Both the position numbers and the translations under genes were made by a program. Source: an uncultured Porphyromonadaceae bacterium (GTDB taxonomy: Bacteria > Bacteroidota > Bacteroidia > Bacteroidales > Muribaculaceae). Taken from it: a DNA stretch of 64,000 nucleotides. Numbering within the stretch: position 1 is the stretch's first letter; every line of letters starts with the position of its first letter. Where the stretch lies: contig UQER01000013.1 in NCBI GenBank assembly GCA_900540205.1, positions 14,795 through 78,794 on the forward strand, read 5' to 3'. The notes below the pieces were generated by a model. The model worked only from the letters and a program-made list of their open reading frames with translations. It was not told the origin of the DNA and made no database searches. This document shows, piece by piece, positions 45,725 to 54,714 of this stretch.

Positions 45725-47137
45725 ATGAACAACGAGAATCATAACACTGAATATAAGCGGATTTGGAAAGACGAGTACCTAAAATGGGTATGCGGCTTCG
45801 CTAATGCGCAGGGTGGAAAGTTATATATTGGCATTGACGATGACATGTCTGTCCATGGTGTGACGCATCTTCATCAACAACTTGAGGATATCCCCAACAA
45901 GGTAGTGGCGATGTTGGGTATTGTTCCGGTTGTCAGCCATATAGAGCGTGACGGGAAAGATATAATTGAGATAGGTGTCGAACCGTCAAACATTCCCATC
46001 TCTTATAAAGGAGTTTTCTATATGCGAAGCGGAGCGACCAACCAAGAGTTGCGCGGTCTGGCATTGCAGCAGTTTCTGATGAAGAAATTCGGCAGAAGCT
46101 GGGAAGATATGCCTTGCTATGGTGCTACGATTGATGATATAGATCCGGAGGCAATTCGGTACTTTCTGAAGAAAGGTATCAATGAGAAACGAATGTCACC
46201 CGATGCAGAAAACTCCACGCCGGAAGAAGTCATCTCTAATCTTGGACTGATGGAGGATGGTGTTCCGTGCAATGGCGCCATCTTGCTTTTTGGCAAGCAT
46301 CCTCAAAGACGATTCGTTACATCTGCGTTCAAGATAGGTCGTTTCGGCTCTACCAATTATGACTTGTTGAGTCAGGAGATTGTTGACGGCAACCTCATAC
46401 AGATGCCTGAAAGAGTGATGCGTGTTTTGGACGAGAAGTATCTGATACGCCCTATTCACTATGAGGGCTTGCAGCGCATTGAGCCGCTTGAACTACCGGA
46501 AGAAGCATTACGCGAAATCATCTGCAACTCAATCGTCCACCGCGACCATCAAGGCACATGGACGCAGATGAGCGTTTATAGCGACCACATCCGACTTTGG
46601 AATGAAGGCAAACTGCCGGATGATTTATCAGTTGAAAAGCTCATGGGCAAGCATACCTCTCAGCCCCGTAACCCCAAAATGGCGGAAGCATTCTATCGAG
46701 CCGGATTCATCGAGGCATGGGGTCGAGGCATTGAGAAGATTGTCAACGGCTTCAAGGCCGACGGTCTTACTCCGCCTACCTTCTCGGTCGAGCAAGGAGG
46801 TGTTACCGTCCTTATCCCACGAGAAAAATTCGTGGCAATAAACCTTGGCGGCACAACCGATATCGAACAGTTCAAAGGTTCAGAGAGCACCGATACAAAC
46901 CGAACCAAAACCGACCAGAAAACCGACCAGAAAACCGACCAGAAAACCGACCAGAAAAAGAAAATTATCGAATTGATGAGGGAAAATCCGTCAATCAGTA
47001 GAGCAGAAATATCAATAGCATTGGGGATTCATGAAAGTAGCGTTAAACGCAGATTGGAATCCTTGATGTCAGATGGACTTGTCCGTCGTATTGGGCCAGA
47101 CAAAGGCGGCTCTTGGGAGGTAATCGACCAGCAATAA
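45725..47137 (+). CDS. AlbA_2/RecG-like DNA-binding protein with tandem KTDQ repeat
   Basis: 470 aa. The N-terminus is an AlbA_2 (Schlafen-like) domain: NTEYKRIWKDEYLKWVCGFANAQGGKLYIGIDDD. The middle carries a GHKL-type HATPase_c_4 region (PEEALREIICNSIVHRDHQG, IRLWNEGKLPDD, AWGRGIEKIV). A winged-helix DNA-binding end follows (SISRAEISIALGIHESSVKRRLESLMSDGLV). Between them lies a linker with four KTDQ units encoded by a perfect 12-bp tandem repeat (46907-46954). Such proteins are often labelled RecG-like regulators; the true role is unclear. It starts 28 bp after the integrase and TATATTTG/TAAATTTG boxes (45704, 45713) precede it. A terminator follows. Confidence 0.82.
   Translation: MNNENHNTEYKRIWKDEYLKWVCGFANAQGGKLYIGIDDDMSVHGVTHLHQQLEDIPNKVVAMLGIVPVVSHIERDGKDIIEIGVEPSNIPISYKGVFYMRSGATNQELRGLALQQFLMKKFGRSWEDMPCYGATIDDIDPEAIRYFLKKGINEKRMSPDAENSTPEEVISNLGLMEDGVPCNGAILLFGKHPQRRFVTSAFKIGRFGSTNYDLLSQEIVDGNLIQMPERVMRVLDEKYLIRPIHYEGLQRIEPLELPEEALREIICNSIVHRDHQGTWTQMSVYSDHIRLWNEGKLPDDLSVEKLMGKHTSQPRNPKMAEAFYRAGFIEAWGRGIEKIVNGFKADGLTPPTFSVEQGGVTVLIPREKFVAINLGGTTDIEQFKGSESTDTNRTKTDQKTDQKTDQKTDQKKKIIELMRENPSISRAEISIALGIHESSVKRRLESLMSDGLVRRIGPDKGGSWEVIDQQ
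46907..46954 (+). repeat. 12-bp tandem repeat, four copies
   Basis: AAAACCGACCAG is repeated four times without change inside the linker of the AlbA_2 protein. Because the unit is a multiple of three, copy number changes would alter only linker length. Confidence 0.9.
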
Positions 47138-47164
47138 CAAAAATTCTAACGATACTCCATCTCT

Positions 47165-47207
47165 AATCCGGCAATTCGATAGCTCGCATTGTCGGATTTC
47201 TTTTTTG
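47165..47207 (+). terminator. Terminator after AlbA_2 gene
   Basis: AATCCGGCAAT (47165-47175) pairs with ATTGTCGGATT (47188-47198) through one G-U pair, followed by TCTTTTTTG. Confidence 0.75.
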
Positions 47208-47497
47208 TCATCGCGAAAAAACAGGTGGCTGTATGAATGAATTTGCATAAAGATAGCAGTTAAATAGTCTTAATTCAACAATATATAAATCCGGGAGCAT
47301 TTTCTAACGAATGATAAAATTTGTACCTGCCATGAAACCCAATTTACTGTCAGTCCCTTGGAGACATATTCAATTTGCTCCATGAAGTTCCATCGAGCGG
47401 AAATACTATGTGAACATCTGCTAAATCAATATGGCCTTTTGATTTATATATAAATATAATCTCCTTTATTATAGATACTTAAAAGTATTGCAGAGCT

Positions 47498-47529
47498 ATT
47501 GACAAACCGTTTTATACATTATAACTTTG
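47498..47529 (+). promoter_or_regulatory. Promoter of HTH/primase operon
   Basis: TAACTTTG at 47522-47529 is a strong -7 element. ATTG at 47498-47501 (one mismatch to TTTG) sits exactly 20 nt upstream. The first gene starts about 65 bp downstream. Confidence 0.6.
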
Positions 47530-47594
47530 CGAAAAAATCAAATAATTACGCAATCATTATTGCGCTGATAAAACAATAACCGTTTAAAGTTTTA

Positions 47595-47882
47595 ATGTTC
47601 TACAACGACCAAAATTCAAGTCCAAAACAAACTACAATGGTCATCATGAATATTGATGATCTGCGAGAGGCTTTCAAAGCCTGGAATCAGGAACAGATTG
47701 AGGCAAACTCGCCTCAGGAAGAAATCTACATCACCGCCAGGGAAGCAGCCAAGATGCTCGGCGTAACCTTATCAACCTTATGGAGATGGGATAACGACAA
47801 GTATCTGGAGAAAATCAAGATAGGCAACAAGGTAAGATACCGCCTATCGGATGTTGAACGCATGATAAAGGGTGCGATATGA
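47595..47882 (+). CDS. Excisionase-like HTH DNA-binding protein
   Basis: 95 aa; in-frame ATGs at 47637 and 47646 are possible later starts. The C-terminal half is a winged HTH of the MerR/excisionase (HTH_17) type: YITAREAAKMLGVTLSTLWRWDNDKYLEKIKIGNKVRYRLSDVERMI. In Bacteroidales mobilizable elements this gene normally stands directly before the primase/helicase and may direct excision or control the replication module. Its stop overlaps the next start (ATGA at 47879-47882), indicating translational coupling. Confidence 0.85.
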   Translation: MFYNDQNSSPKQTTMVIMNIDDLREAFKAWNQEQIEANSPQEEIYITAREAAKMLGVTLSTLWRWDNDKYLEKIKIGNKVRYRLSDVERMIKGAI

Positions 47883-49219
47883 CAACTGATTCTATCCAGT
47901 TACTTCCGGCTTATGTCGATGAGCCAACTCATAGCTATGCGGCATCGGATGATGAAGCGCAGGTGGTTGATGTGGAATATTCTGACATTACACTTGAGCA
48001 AAACGATCTGTCGAATCAAGATGGAAGCGGGTGCCCTTATATCCGCGTAGGTACGGACTATTACCGGGAGGTGTTGCGACCACAGGCAAACGGCACCACT
48101 TGTAAGTGTCTTGTCTATTGGAAGGTTTCGACCATCAAAGCTGACTTCGGGAAGGACTATCTGAATGATATACCGAAGTATGATTGCTTCTGCACCGTTC
48201 CGAGCCATACCGACTACCGCAAGATAATCGGCAACGCCTACAATCTCTATGAGCCTATCACGCACCATCCCGAACCGGGCGATTGGAGCGCGATTGACGG
48301 GCTGCTTCGCCATATCTTCGAGGAGCATTATGAGTATGGTCTTGACTATATCCAGTTGCTATATCAGATGCCGCTTCAAAAACTTCCGATTCTGATATTG
48401 GTATCCGAGCAACGTAACACCGGCAAGACCACTTTCCTCAATCTGCTAAAGGCAATCTTTCAGGACAACGCGACCTTCAACACCAACGAGGACTTCCGCA
48501 GCAAGTTCAATTCCGACTGGGCTGGCAAGCTGCTTATCATGGTTGATGAAGTCTTGCTTTCTCGGCGAGAGGATTCCGAGCGACTGAAAAACCTCAGTAC
48601 GGCAACATCCTACAAGATGGAGTCCAAAGGCAAGGACCGAAACGAGATTGCCTTTTTCGGCAAGTTCGTCCTCTGTTCCAACAACGAGCATTTTCCTATT
48701 GTAATTGACCGAGAGGAAGTACGCTACTGGGTTCGAAAGGTCAATTCTCTGGAAACGGACGACCCGTTCTTCATGAAGAAACTTGTGGCACAGATTCCGG
48801 CGTTTCTCCACTTCCTTATGCAGAGAGAGCTATCGGTACAATGCGAAAACAGAATGTGGTTCAGTTCGGAAAGACTGCGTACCGCAGCTCTCAACCGCAT
48901 CGTAATCTCCAACCGCTCCAAAATTGAGTTTGAGGTTGCCGAATTGCTGATTGAGATAATGGATTACACCCGCGACACATCTGTGTCCTTCGTCGTTAAC
49001 GACCTTGCGACCCTACTCAACTATCGCAATGTCCGTGCCGAGACGAGCGAGATACGCCGGCTGTTGCAGATTTACTGGCACCTCAAACCGGCATCAAACT
49101 CTCTTACCTACCGCTTCTATTCGATGGGGATTCCACCTGCCAAGTACACCGCCAAGACCTCAGTCGGCAGATACTACACAGTCACTAAAGATTTTATTTT
49201 GAATTTATCTCTATTTTGA
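47879..49219 (+). CDS. Primase-helicase-like ATPase of mobile element
   Basis: 446 aa. The central SF3-like ATPase has Walker A in VSEQRNTGKTTFLNLLKAIF, Walker B in KLLIMVDEVLLSRRED and FFGKFVLCSNNEHFPI as the sensor/motif C region. The C-terminal 130 residues look like a winged helix. The N-terminal 150 residues have no recognized primase motif (SGCPYIRVGTDYYREVLRP is conserved-looking), so priming activity is not shown. Members of this DUF5906/D5-like group replicate the excised form of integrative elements. It is translationally coupled to the HTH gene. Confidence 0.78.
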   Translation: MTTDSIQLLPAYVDEPTHSYAASDDEAQVVDVEYSDITLEQNDLSNQDGSGCPYIRVGTDYYREVLRPQANGTTCKCLVYWKVSTIKADFGKDYLNDIPKYDCFCTVPSHTDYRKIIGNAYNLYEPITHHPEPGDWSAIDGLLRHIFEEHYEYGLDYIQLLYQMPLQKLPILILVSEQRNTGKTTFLNLLKAIFQDNATFNTNEDFRSKFNSDWAGKLLIMVDEVLLSRREDSERLKNLSTATSYKMESKGKDRNEIAFFGKFVLCSNNEHFPIVIDREEVRYWVRKVNSLETDDPFFMKKLVAQIPAFLHFLMQRELSVQCENRMWFSSERLRTAALNRIVISNRSKIEFEVAELLIEIMDYTRDTSVSFVVNDLATLLNYRNVRAETSEIRRLLQIYWHLKPASNSLTYRFYSMGIPPAKYTAKTSVGRYYTVTKDFILNLSLF

Positions 49220-49644
49220 TGAATTGATGAATGAATTAAAGAAAGGGAAGAAAATCAACACGTTATAGTGCCGCAGGCTCTCATCAAAAGGTTTTACAGG
49301 CGTTGAAAAGCCTCCTATTCTTTCCCTTCCATTAATTATCATCTTGTGATGAATCAGATAGAGCTGTATTACTGCGAGTTACACACGCTTTCATCATTTC
49401 ATCAAAATTCTACCGATTTTAATTTCACAAAACAGCGTATTCCGGACTTCGAGGCCGCTATTGAATAGATGTCGGGAGCATCCGGAAAAACAGAGCGAGA
49501 TTGCTTGCAATAAGACCTATGAGGGTATAGCCTAATATACCTTCATGCGAAGGTTGACGGCTCCGATGCGGAGACTGACTGTGCAAGCACCCCTATTATA
49601 TAATCAATTCCAACCAAACCATAACCAAAAGCACCAATATTTAT
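49220..49644. other. Gene-free region upstream of relaxase, likely contains oriT
   Basis: The 425 bp hold no ORF of note. Three small hairpins lie together at 49521-49573. The stretch at 49250-49340 shows loosely complementary purine/pyrimidine tracts (GGGAAGAAAA, CTTTCCCTTCC) that may flank a terminator for the primase gene. Confidence 0.5.
49521..49573. other. Candidate oriT: cluster of three hairpins
   Basis: Stems are GAGGGTATA/TATACCTTC (49521-49529 with 49536-49544, one mismatch), CCTTC/GAAGG (49540-49544 with 49549-49553) and CTCCG/CGGAG (49561-49565 with 49569-49573). They end about 70 bp before the MobV relaxase start, the usual place for an origin of transfer. The nick site cannot be assigned. 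Confidence 0.45.
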
Positions 49645-51105
49645 ATGTCGTCACCTAAACAGATGATGGACTTCAAATCCGTCAAATCAGTCGATGCCAA
49701 TGTCAGCAACGAACATCAGCGCAACTGGAGCAAAGAATTCTTCGAGCAAAAGGCCAAGAATCCCGACCACAATTACGACCGCTCCCGAACCGCCTTGAAT
49801 TTTCAAGTCGGACCCGGAGGCAGGATAACCGAAATCGACGAATCGCGGCGTATCGGCGACAAGGTCGATGAGATAATCAAAAAACATCTCCGACCGAATG
49901 CCCGAGTGACCGCCATTTCCAACCGTGCAGTCATGGTCGTATTCGGCGGCAACCGTGAGCGGATGCGCGAGATGGCGTTCGGCTCTCAGGTGTTGAACGA
50001 TTATGAGGAAACAAACGGGCATCTGATTCGGCAACCTGAAATCGAGCAATGGGCAAAGGATGTGTACGGTTTTGTATGCCGTGAATTCGGAGAGGAAAAC
50101 GTAGCCTCGTTCATAGTCCATCTCGACGAAACGGGACCACATGCGCATTGTGTGTTCGTGCCGTTGACCGCCGACGGACGCCTCTGTTCAAAGGAGGTGC
50201 TCGGAGGCAAGAACAAGGTCGAAGCTCGGCAACACATGAGAGATCTGCATACCCGACTTGCCGAAGTGAACCGTAAATACGGCCTTGATCGTGGCGACGA
50301 CATTCACGAGACCGGCGCACGCCATCGCTCGACCGCTGAATACAATCGCGACCTTCACCGTGAGAACGCCAGACTCGAAACACTTATAGACGACAACCGC
50401 GAACAGTTGCGTCAGCTCGAAGATGAGATTCGGAAATCGGAGCGGCGAGTGAAGGGTCTAACGACCATGATTGCGAATCTTGAAAGACAGGAGACTGAGC
50501 TGAATGACGAGATAGCCCGGTTGGAGTCAGACATCGAGAATGGTGCCGGAGATGTTTCCGAACTGCGTCGTCGCATCGCCGAACTTGAAAACCAGCTTGA
50601 ATCTACCGGACAGAAACTTGCCGACAAGCGCGACAAGCTAAAGACCGCCGACCGGCAACTCACCGAACTTCAGGATGAACTTGACGCACTCAGCGAGAAA
50701 CGAGATAATGCGGAAAAGAATTTCCACGAGTTCACGGAAAAGAATCAGGAGCAGGTGCGCATGAGGCTTACTGATGCCGTCTTTGCCAGGATGGTTGTTG
50801 ATGTCCGTTCCCTGCTGGACGCTATGCCGTCGGAACTGAAAGCCAGGGTTGATGGCGAGTTCCTGACTGCAATCGCCGAGCGACCCAACGAGATATTGAA
50901 GTGTGCGATGTATTTGTTCCTCGGCTATCTCGATGGCGCGACGCAATTCGCCCAATCATGCGGAGGCGGTAGCAGCGACAGCTCGCTCCCATGGGGGCGC
51001 AAAGAAGATGAAGATGACCGCCGTTTCGCCTACCGATGCATGATGCACGCTCACAAGATGCTGAAACCATCCCAGCCCAAACGCGGTATACCAGGTAGAC
51101 GATAA
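49645..51105 (+). CDS. MobV-family relaxase
   Basis: 486 aa. The catalytic N-terminal half includes HLRPNARVTAISNRAVMVVFGG and the metal-binding motif FIVHLDETGPHAHCVFVPL (H-x-D-E-x-x-P-H-x-H), characteristic of MobV/pre-type relaxases. HMRDLHTRLAEVNRKYGLDRGDDIHETGARH follows. Residues 240-370 are a long coiled coil (ARLETLIDDNREQLRQLEDE...), likely for dimerization or type IV coupling. It would nick oriT and lead the element into a conjugative pore supplied by another element, as no mating-pair genes are present. This defines the element as mobilizable rather than self-transmissible. Confidence 0.92.
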   Translation: MSSPKQMMDFKSVKSVDANVSNEHQRNWSKEFFEQKAKNPDHNYDRSRTALNFQVGPGGRITEIDESRRIGDKVDEIIKKHLRPNARVTAISNRAVMVVFGGNRERMREMAFGSQVLNDYEETNGHLIRQPEIEQWAKDVYGFVCREFGEENVASFIVHLDETGPHAHCVFVPLTADGRLCSKEVLGGKNKVEARQHMRDLHTRLAEVNRKYGLDRGDDIHETGARHRSTAEYNRDLHRENARLETLIDDNREQLRQLEDEIRKSERRVKGLTTMIANLERQETELNDEIARLESDIENGAGDVSELRRRIAELENQLESTGQKLADKRDKLKTADRQLTELQDELDALSEKRDNAEKNFHEFTEKNQEQVRMRLTDAVFARMVVDVRSLLDAMPSELKARVDGEFLTAIAERPNEILKCAMYLFLGYLDGATQFAQSCGGGSSDSSLPWGRKEDEDDRRFAYRCMMHAHKMLKPSQPKRGIPGRR

Positions 51106-51147
51106 AATTTATTTATGCCTGATAGCCAAACTTTCACGAAAATTGAT

Positions 51148-51155
51148 TAACTTTG
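51148..51155 (+). promoter_or_regulatory. -7 element of cargo operon
   Basis: TAACTTTG matches TAnnTTTG exactly. No TTTG lies 19-21 nt upstream, so an activator or an alternative sigma may be needed. It would give a leader of about 155 nt before the helicase gene. Confidence 0.45.
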
Positions 51156-51205
51156 TAATTGGAGAAACTATAAACATCTGAAAATGGCCACAAGGTTAAA
51201 CACAA

Positions 51206-51283
51206 ATGGCTGACGAAGCCAACAACCAATCAAATTCCAAAACTTCCACGCAGTCGTTACAGGCTCGGCCAGCCATCAGATAA
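51206..51283 (+). CDS. Possible 25-aa leader peptide
   Basis: ATG at 51206 opens 25 codons (MADEANNQSNSKTSTQSLQA...) ending with TAA at 51281. A 9-codon frame starting at 51184 ends on TGA inside this start (ATGGCTGA). A weak hairpin and T-rich tract follow (51264-51306). The layout resembles leader attenuation of the helicase operon, but nothing shows it is translated. Confidence 0.3.
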   Translation: MADEANNQSNSKTSTQSLQARPAIR

Positions 51284-51313
51284 CTGCCGACGGAGTTTTT
51301 TGTTTTTCATGAT

Positions 51314-54300
51314 ATGGCAAATGCCTTAATTGATAATTCCGAGCAGTTTAAGCTCTTTAAATATGTTAAAGAGTTGGTCTCACGACCTGATTGTAATCAT
51401 ATTATGATTGCGACAGGTTATTGGGACTTGCCCGGCACGGCTTTGGTCTATGAAGAACTTAAAGGCTTTTTCGCGCGAGGAGGCAAACTTGACTTACTGA
51501 TAGGTCAAGAGCCACAACTTCAATATTATCAGGCATCTCAAGAAGTACGCCAATTCCCTGATTTCTATATTCAGAGAGATGTGGACTCTCTCACGGATGA
51601 ATATAAGCCCATCGGTAAGCTTATTATCGATAACGCTCTGACCGAAGAGAATCCCGGTGGTAAGTTTGAGATTCGCGTTTATGGTCAGGGAGAGCATAAA
51701 GAATTCCTCCATGCTAAATGTTACATCTTCCTCGGGAATAATCATATGCTTGCTACTGGAATTGTTGGTAGCTCTAATTTTACATTAAAAGGATTACAGG
51801 GCAATGCCGAGTTAAATTACCTTGAAGAAAATGGTAACAGCGTAGCAGCACCGTTTACAGAGTATTCGACATCTAAATCTCACAAAGCTTGGTTTGAGGA
51901 GCTATGGCAGAATAGCGAATTATGGTCCGGTAAGTTTATTAAGAATATCCTTAAGCCATCACCTATTGGTATAGAAATTGAGAAAGACAATGAGGCAGAA
52001 AATCCTCTCACTCCTTACGATGTCTATATCAAGTATCTTCAGACGCAGTTTGGCGATATTATTGATGCAGAAACCACCAACATCCTCAAAACTTATCTCC
52101 CTATATCTTACAAGCCACTGGACTATCAGCTTGACGCTGTAAAGCAAGGATTCTCTATTATGAAACGCTATGGAGGTTTCTTGCTCGGCGATGTCGTGGG
52201 ACTTGGCAAGACTGTTGTTGGGCTTTTGCTGATTCGTATGTTCCTTGATCAAGCCGAAGTACTTAATCGTCCTCGCAAGGTGCTTGTTGTGGTTCCACCA
52301 TCAATACGTAGGGGCTGGGAAGATACAATCCGCGACTTTGACCTCGAACATGCCACCAAGATTGAACCATGCATAGACTTCATTACTACCGGATCTATTG
52401 GAAATCTTATCGGTGGAGAAGATGAACTTGACGGAGGGGACGACTTTGACGGAGAGCTCGACAAAGTGCAGTATGGGTTAATTATGGTGGATGAGAGTCA
52501 TAATTTCCGTAATCGCGGCACTCAAAAATACGAAGCACTGGATGAACTTATTGGCATGTCCAATCCAACGCCATATCTTTGTTTGCTGTCGGCGACTCCA
52601 CAGAATAATACACCGGAAGACCTATACAATCAAATAACTCTCTTCTTGCGCGATGCCAATAACTGCAATCTTCCTAATGTGCCCGGTGGTAAGCTTGATT
52701 CATTCTTCAATGCAATGAAAGGACGATTTAAGGACGCTCGCAATATGCCGGCAGATACGCCAGAGCAACGTGCCGAAGCGACAGCTATCATTGCAGAAGT
52801 GTCAAAGGAAATTCGAGAACGTGTTCTTAATGAACTTGTCGTGCGTCGTACTCGAACTGATATTAAGAGGCTTTATCCCGAGGATAGCGCAAGCCTAAAA
52901 TTTCCAACCATTAAAGGGCCACATAAACTCGAATACCACATGGACGAAGAATTGCAGCAACTGTTCTTCGACACAATCAATGCCATTTATCCTGTCTCGG
53001 ACACTCATCCTGATGCTATACAGTTCTCGCGCTATGCAGCCATTACTTTTTTCAAGGAAAAGAAAAACGAAAGGCTTTATGAGAAACGCAATTTGACTGT
53101 TGAGTCTATCACAAGGCGTTTGCAGAAAATCATGAAGATAATGCTTGTCAAGCGTCTTGAAAGTTCTATAATTGCATTCAAGTCTTCGCTCGACAATCAG
53201 TTGAAGTATCTCGACGTAATGATTTCGATGCTTGACCATGATGCTGTTTATATATGCCCCGATATTGATGTTAACAAGGTTTTCCTTGATGCCGATGGAG
53301 ATTTTGATGTATTCCAAAATGTGATGGAGCGCAAAATCCAAGACAAGCCTGAAAATAATAGGCTTTTCCACGCCTCCGACTTTAGATTGGAATATAGGGA
53401 AGCTCTCCTCGCTGACCGGAAAATCATCAGCCGCTTACTCGACCGTTGGAACCGAAATGACTTCGATCCCAAATTTGAGCGTTTCAAACAGGCCATTCCC
53501 GAACTTTTCAATCCTGAAATCAATAATCCAAGTGGTCAAAATAAGCCTCGTGTAGTAATCTTCTCGGAAGCTATTGATACCCTCAAATCCATTGAGCGCG
53601 CCCTGAAAAATGCCGGACACCGCCCGTTGGCAATCACAGCCGAGAACCGCGATGAGATGGCGCGCCGCATCGCGGAAAACTTTGATGCCAACCTTGCTCC
53701 AGAAAAGCGTCGCGATGATTACGACGTAATCGTGACTACCGAGGTCCTGGCCGAGGGCGTGAATCTCCACCGCGCAAATGTAATTCTCAATTACGACGCC
53801 CCATGGAATGCCACACGCTTGATGCAGCGCATAGGCCGTGTAAATCGCATCGGATCGGTCGAGGATTTTGTTCACGTGTATAATTTTTTCCCTTCCGATG
53901 AAGGCAATAGAGAAATTCGTCTTATTGAGAAAGCCTACGCCAAACTCCAATCATTCCATGAAATGTTTGGCGAAGACAGCAAGGTGTTCTCCGAACGTGA
54001 AGAAGTTCGAGAGAACGACCTCTCTCATACAGTCGATGGAGATGAGTCTCCTTTTGGTATCTATATTCGCGAGTTGAAAGATTTTGTGGCAGAACAGCCT
54101 GAACAATTTGAATATATTAAATCCCTGCCGCTTGACAGTCTCGGCGGCTACTATCCGACTGAAGGATGTTCCGACAGTCTATATATATTTACCGATCAGA
54201 CCGAAGGACTTGTATCCGTACTAATTGCTGATGATTTCGAGCCAAAAGCCTCCATTATTTCGCCATTGCTCACGATGCAATATCTTCATTGCGCGCCCGA

Positions 54301-54700
54301 AGCTCGCTTTACAAGCCATGTAATCGACAAAGATGCACCAGACTTAAAAGACGCGCTTCGTGCATACCAAAACCACGTCACCCATCGTTTGGGCGGTCGT
54401 GATAGCAATGAACGAATCAAAGACGCTCAGGAATATGTTCGAGAGCTACGCGGTCGACAGGACATTACCAATGAAACAAAGCGACTCCTGGCACAAGTTA
54501 ACTCTCTTGTACGCAACAAAAATAATTTTGTTATCAAGACTCTCCTGAAACAGAAGCAACGCGACTCCTCCGGTCAACTTTCGCTGTTTGGAGCAGATTT
54601 TGAAATTAACTCATGGCTGCAGACCACGTTTGCTCACATAGCTACACAAGCTCACGAGCGCCGCGGCCAGTCAAATGTCGCTATCGCAATCATTAAATAA
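51314..54700 (+). CDS. PLD-nuclease/SNF2-helicase fusion protein
   Basis: 1128 aa. Residues 10-200 form a phospholipase D-type nuclease domain with one HKD motif: H133 and K135 in FLHAKCYIF, then GIVGSSNFT and E166 in GNAELNY. A second copy must come from a dimer. Residues 265-560 are a SNF2-type ATPase: GDVVGLGKT (Walker A, ending at residue 300), MVDESHNF (DESH 393-396), LLSATPQNN. The C-terminal helicase lobe has VVTTEVLAEGVNLHRANVILNYD and RLMQRIGRVNRIG (about 805-850). Such enzymes translocate on DNA and cut it. The methyltransferase gene follows after 14 bp, suggesting a restriction- or DISARM-like defense pair. The usual DISARM genes drmA/drmB are absent. Confidence 0.88.
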   Translation: MANALIDNSEQFKLFKYVKELVSRPDCNHIMIATGYWDLPGTALVYEELKGFFARGGKLDLLIGQEPQLQYYQASQEVRQFPDFYIQRDVDSLTDEYKPIGKLIIDNALTEENPGGKFEIRVYGQGEHKEFLHAKCYIFLGNNHMLATGIVGSSNFTLKGLQGNAELNYLEENGNSVAAPFTEYSTSKSHKAWFEELWQNSELWSGKFIKNILKPSPIGIEIEKDNEAENPLTPYDVYIKYLQTQFGDIIDAETTNILKTYLPISYKPLDYQLDAVKQGFSIMKRYGGFLLGDVVGLGKTVVGLLLIRMFLDQAEVLNRPRKVLVVVPPSIRRGWEDTIRDFDLEHATKIEPCIDFITTGSIGNLIGGEDELDGGDDFDGELDKVQYGLIMVDESHNFRNRGTQKYEALDELIGMSNPTPYLCLLSATPQNNTPEDLYNQITLFLRDANNCNLPNVPGGKLDSFFNAMKGRFKDARNMPADTPEQRAEATAIIAEVSKEIRERVLNELVVRRTRTDIKRLYPEDSASLKFPTIKGPHKLEYHMDEELQQLFFDTINAIYPVSDTHPDAIQFSRYAAITFFKEKKNERLYEKRNLTVESITRRLQKIMKIMLVKRLESSIIAFKSSLDNQLKYLDVMISMLDHDAVYICPDIDVNKVFLDADGDFDVFQNVMERKIQDKPENNRLFHASDFRLEYREALLADRKIISRLLDRWNRNDFDPKFERFKQAIPELFNPEINNPSGQNKPRVVIFSEAIDTLKSIERALKNAGHRPLAITAENRDEMARRIAENFDANLAPEKRRDDYDVIVTTEVLAEGVNLHRANVILNYDAPWNATRLMQRIGRVNRIGSVEDFVHVYNFFPSDEGNREIRLIEKAYAKLQSFHEMFGEDSKVFSEREEVRENDLSHTVDGDESPFGIYIRELKDFVAEQPEQFEYIKSLPLDSLGGYYPTEGCSDSLYIFTDQTEGLVSVLIADDFEPKASIISPLLTMQYLHCAPEARFTSHVIDKDAPDLKDALRAYQNHVTHRLGGRDSNERIKDAQEYVRELRGRQDITNETKRLLAQVNSLVRNKNNFVIKTLLKQKQRDSSGQLSLFGADFEINSWLQTTFAHIATQAHERRGQSNVAIAIIK

Positions 54701-54714
54701 TCACATTGTATCCC

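Larger units (their letters stand above)
47138..47594. other. Gene-free region before replication module
   Basis: The 457 bp contain the terminator at 47165-47207 and the promoter at 47498-47529. The AT-rich 240 bp between them hold no gene or clear repeat. Confidence 0.5.

Noticed and set aside
46907..46954. Possible CRISPR-like array
   Set aside because: The 12-bp units are contiguous, without spacers, and lie in frame inside a gene.
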